A stretch of 64,000 bases of DNA from positions 35,766,164 through 35,830,163 of the forward strand of contig OX382270.1 in NCBI GenBank assembly GCA_947507595.1, written 5' to 3'. Of the stretch, positions 62,455-64,000 are shown in pieces. Positions within the stretch are counted from its first letter, which is position 1; each line of letters begins with the position of its first letter. This DNA is from Pyralis farinalis (Eukaryota; Arthropoda; Insecta; Lepidoptera; Pyralidae). The translations under genes and the position numbers were made by a program. The notes under the pieces are model-generated. The model saw only the letters and a list, made by a program, of their open reading frames with translations. It made no database searches and was not told the origin of the DNA.

Positions 62455-62590
62455 ACTAAGGTAGCAATCAAGCATACTGCCTACCTAATGGATAGCAGTT
62501 ACTGTAGCCTATTAACGCTTGTAATACTTATATTATGTATCACTCGCGCAATGCCTCCTCTGCTACTTACATTACATCATGTTCCTACAT
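62455..62590 (-). repeat. SINE-1 3' fragment
   Basis: AGCAATCAAGCATACTGCCT, GCCTATTAACGCTTG and GTATCACTCGCGCAATGCCT correspond to the 3' half of SINE-1 in minus orientation, diverged. Confidence 0.65.
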
Positions 62591-62834
62591 AAAATTAAAA
62601 AGTTAAATTAAATTTTATAAGAGTAAGATTTTTAAGAATCACTTTTGAACCAGTTTTTTTTGTTGAACTTTTCAAGGTATGGTTCATAAATCTAAGAAAA
62701 GAATTTATTAAGGTTAAAAATTAATTAGTGATGACTGTGACGAGAGAGAAGATAAAATATCAAGCTGTGCTTTGTCCGTTATAGATAATTAGTGGCATGA
62801 ATCACATTAACAAATGGCGACGCCTGGAAACACC

Positions 62835-62975
62835 TTTTTATTTTTTTATACAACATCGGAAGGCATACAAGCTACCTGATGTAAAGCGGTTACTGTAGCT
62901 TATTGCCGCTTGTAGTATCGCTCGCGCGATGCCTCCTCTGCTGCTAACACAGCAAACCCTTAGGAGCTATAGAAA
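62835..62975 (-). repeat. SINE-1 3' fragment
   Basis: A T run, TACAACATCGGAAGGCATAC and GATGTAAAGCGGTTACTGTA, then ACAGCAAACCCTTAGGAGC, gives the 3' half of SINE-1. It abuts the long-inverted-repeat element that follows. Confidence 0.7.
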
Positions 62976-62984
62976 GATTTCTAT

Positions 62985-63345
62985 AGCGTATGGGATTGAC
63001 GGAGTCAAACCCAGCATGCATGTTATTCTTACGATTAACGTCTACAACGCCTGATGATGCCTCGTGGAGAGGCGAAACACGTGTCGCAGCGACGATCAGG
63101 CCAGTCGTGGCAGCGACGGTGGTGGAGGGGGTTCCAGATGGCGGACGACCGCAGCAGCCGAGGCAGAGACTACCGGAGCAGCCATGGCAGCGTCGGCATG
63201 TTGCACGCACTAACAGTAGTGGGTGGGTGCCGGCCGGCGCTAGGCCGCATGAACTAATTGGTGGCGGAAGCACACAAAGCAGGTTGGATCAAATTGCATC
63301 TAAATTTGACTTTCGCAAAATAACGCCTGAATCTATTAACGATTA
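62985..63345 (+). repeat. Long-inverted-repeat element, core and right arm
   Basis: The GC-rich core holds CCTCGTGGAGAGGCGAAACA, CGTGTCGCAG, GTTCCAGATGGCGGACGACC and GACTACCGGAGCAGCC. The right arm follows: GTGGGTGGGTGCCGGCCGGC, GAACTAATTGGTGGCGGAAG, GCAGGTTGGATCAAATTGCA, and then the outer TTTGACTTTCGCAAAATAAC and GCCTGAATCTATTAACGA. The left arm is missing, replaced by the SINE end. Confidence 0.75.
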
Positions 63346-63981
63346 GTGTTATGTCAACACTCAAACACTCTGAATTATTACAATTACTGCAACATTAAAT
63401 TTGTTCATGCCTGTTGTCCAACAGGCAAGTAAGCTTTCGTATTCACGTTTTATGATCATCCTTCCGGCATGTTATGATCCTTTTTCTCCAATTAGGAGGA
63501 GGCATGGCCAAAAGGTCTCAGTCTCAATTGATATAATATCGGTAACTTTAGCTACGAATTCCGACTTTAGTGGAGCTAAGGCCCTTTTGACTCCGGAATC
63601 AGGACAAACGCTGCGATCGCATCGACTTGTATCATACATAGAAGATCGTAATAAGCTCTATGTCACTATCTACTTACGACTTTTTTCCATTCTTAGATTC
63701 GATTGCGGACATTTACGTGATCTTTTGATGTTTGATGCAAGACTAGGTGTTGTCTTACAAAAAAAAACTATACTAATTTTGAATTACCAATGTTTTTATA
63801 CAAGTTCCTGAATGTTATTGTATTTGTGAGAGATCTATGGATTACTATTTTAATTATTGTTTTCTAATTCTAATATTATTCACGTAACAGTGTATTTTAC
63901 TTACATTATCTAGATAATCGTTTAGCAATGTGTTTGTTCGCCCTTCAAACTGCAGCAAATGTTTGTTGTACTAAAATCATA
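63346..63981. other. Unassigned stretch
   Basis: The 136-codon frame at 63,401-63,811 has no motif I recognise, and its codon content does not stand out. No gene is called. Confidence 0.3.
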
Positions 63982-64000
63982 TAAGCAATTTGATCTAACC
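63982..64000 (+). repeat. Long-inverted-repeat element, start of a further copy
   Basis: GCAATTTGATCTAACC at the window end matches the inner part of the left arm seen at 40,085 and 29,524. The copy continues beyond the window. Confidence 0.55.

Noticed and set aside
63401..63811. 136-codon frame near the right end
   Set aside because: No domain or family feature is visible. The length can occur by chance in this sequence.

Overview
The window looks like nuclear DNA of an insect, most likely a moth or butterfly. The reasons are an AT-rich background with short host exons and long introns, and tRNA-headed SINEs and LINE tails of kinds that are common in Lepidoptera. RTE-, R1-, CR1- and Jockey-type LINEs, mariner/Tc1 elements and a Penelope relic also fit. 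Species and chromosome cannot be told from the sequence.

Host genes. All recognisable host exons lie on the minus strand and belong to one family: sugar-transporter-like MFS proteins resembling insect trehalose/glucose transporters. They form a decaying tandem array. The locus at 34,492-40,692 appears complete: three coding exons with good splice sites, a 492-residue product and a poly(A) signal. The other loci are relics. One has a broken exon 1 at 28.0 kb and the C-terminal part of exon 3 at 23.5-24.1 kb. A second has an intact exon 1 at 19.5 kb but a broken exon 3 at 16.45-17.64 kb. A third has a decayed exon 1 at 15.7 kb and an intact exon 2 at 1.48-1.62 kb, and would continue beyond the left edge.

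Mobile DNA fills most of the rest. From 3.7 to 14.4 kb there is a stack. A broken Ty3/gypsy-type LTR element carries a LINE 3' fragment. It abuts a 5'-truncated Jockey-like LINE, which was itself entered by a CR1-type LINE (6,382-10,986, 6-bp duplication, both ORFs open) and by an RTE-like LINE (12,011-13,422, 12-bp duplication). From 24.18 to 27.85 kb two 5'-truncated R1-clade LINEs sit head to tail, with the same 14-bp sequence before, between and after them. A CR1-type fragment with a 10-bp duplication lies in intron 1 of the intact transporter gene. An uninterrupted DD34E Tc1 transposase lies at 41,622-42,647.

The right third (43-64 kb) has no convincing host gene. It holds RTE fragments in both orientations, a dead mariner, and many copies of a tRNA-derived SINE. 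It also holds copies of a long-inverted-repeat element with a GC-rich core, a 213-bp fold-back element at 56.7 kb, and a long interspersed repeat at 57.6-58.2 kb.

No rRNA or functional tRNA gene, CRISPR array, prophage or operon is visible. The most unusual signals are the transporter array, the R1 tandem on one target sequence, several near-perfect short hairpins inside or beside LINEs, and two inverted-repeat families I cannot name.
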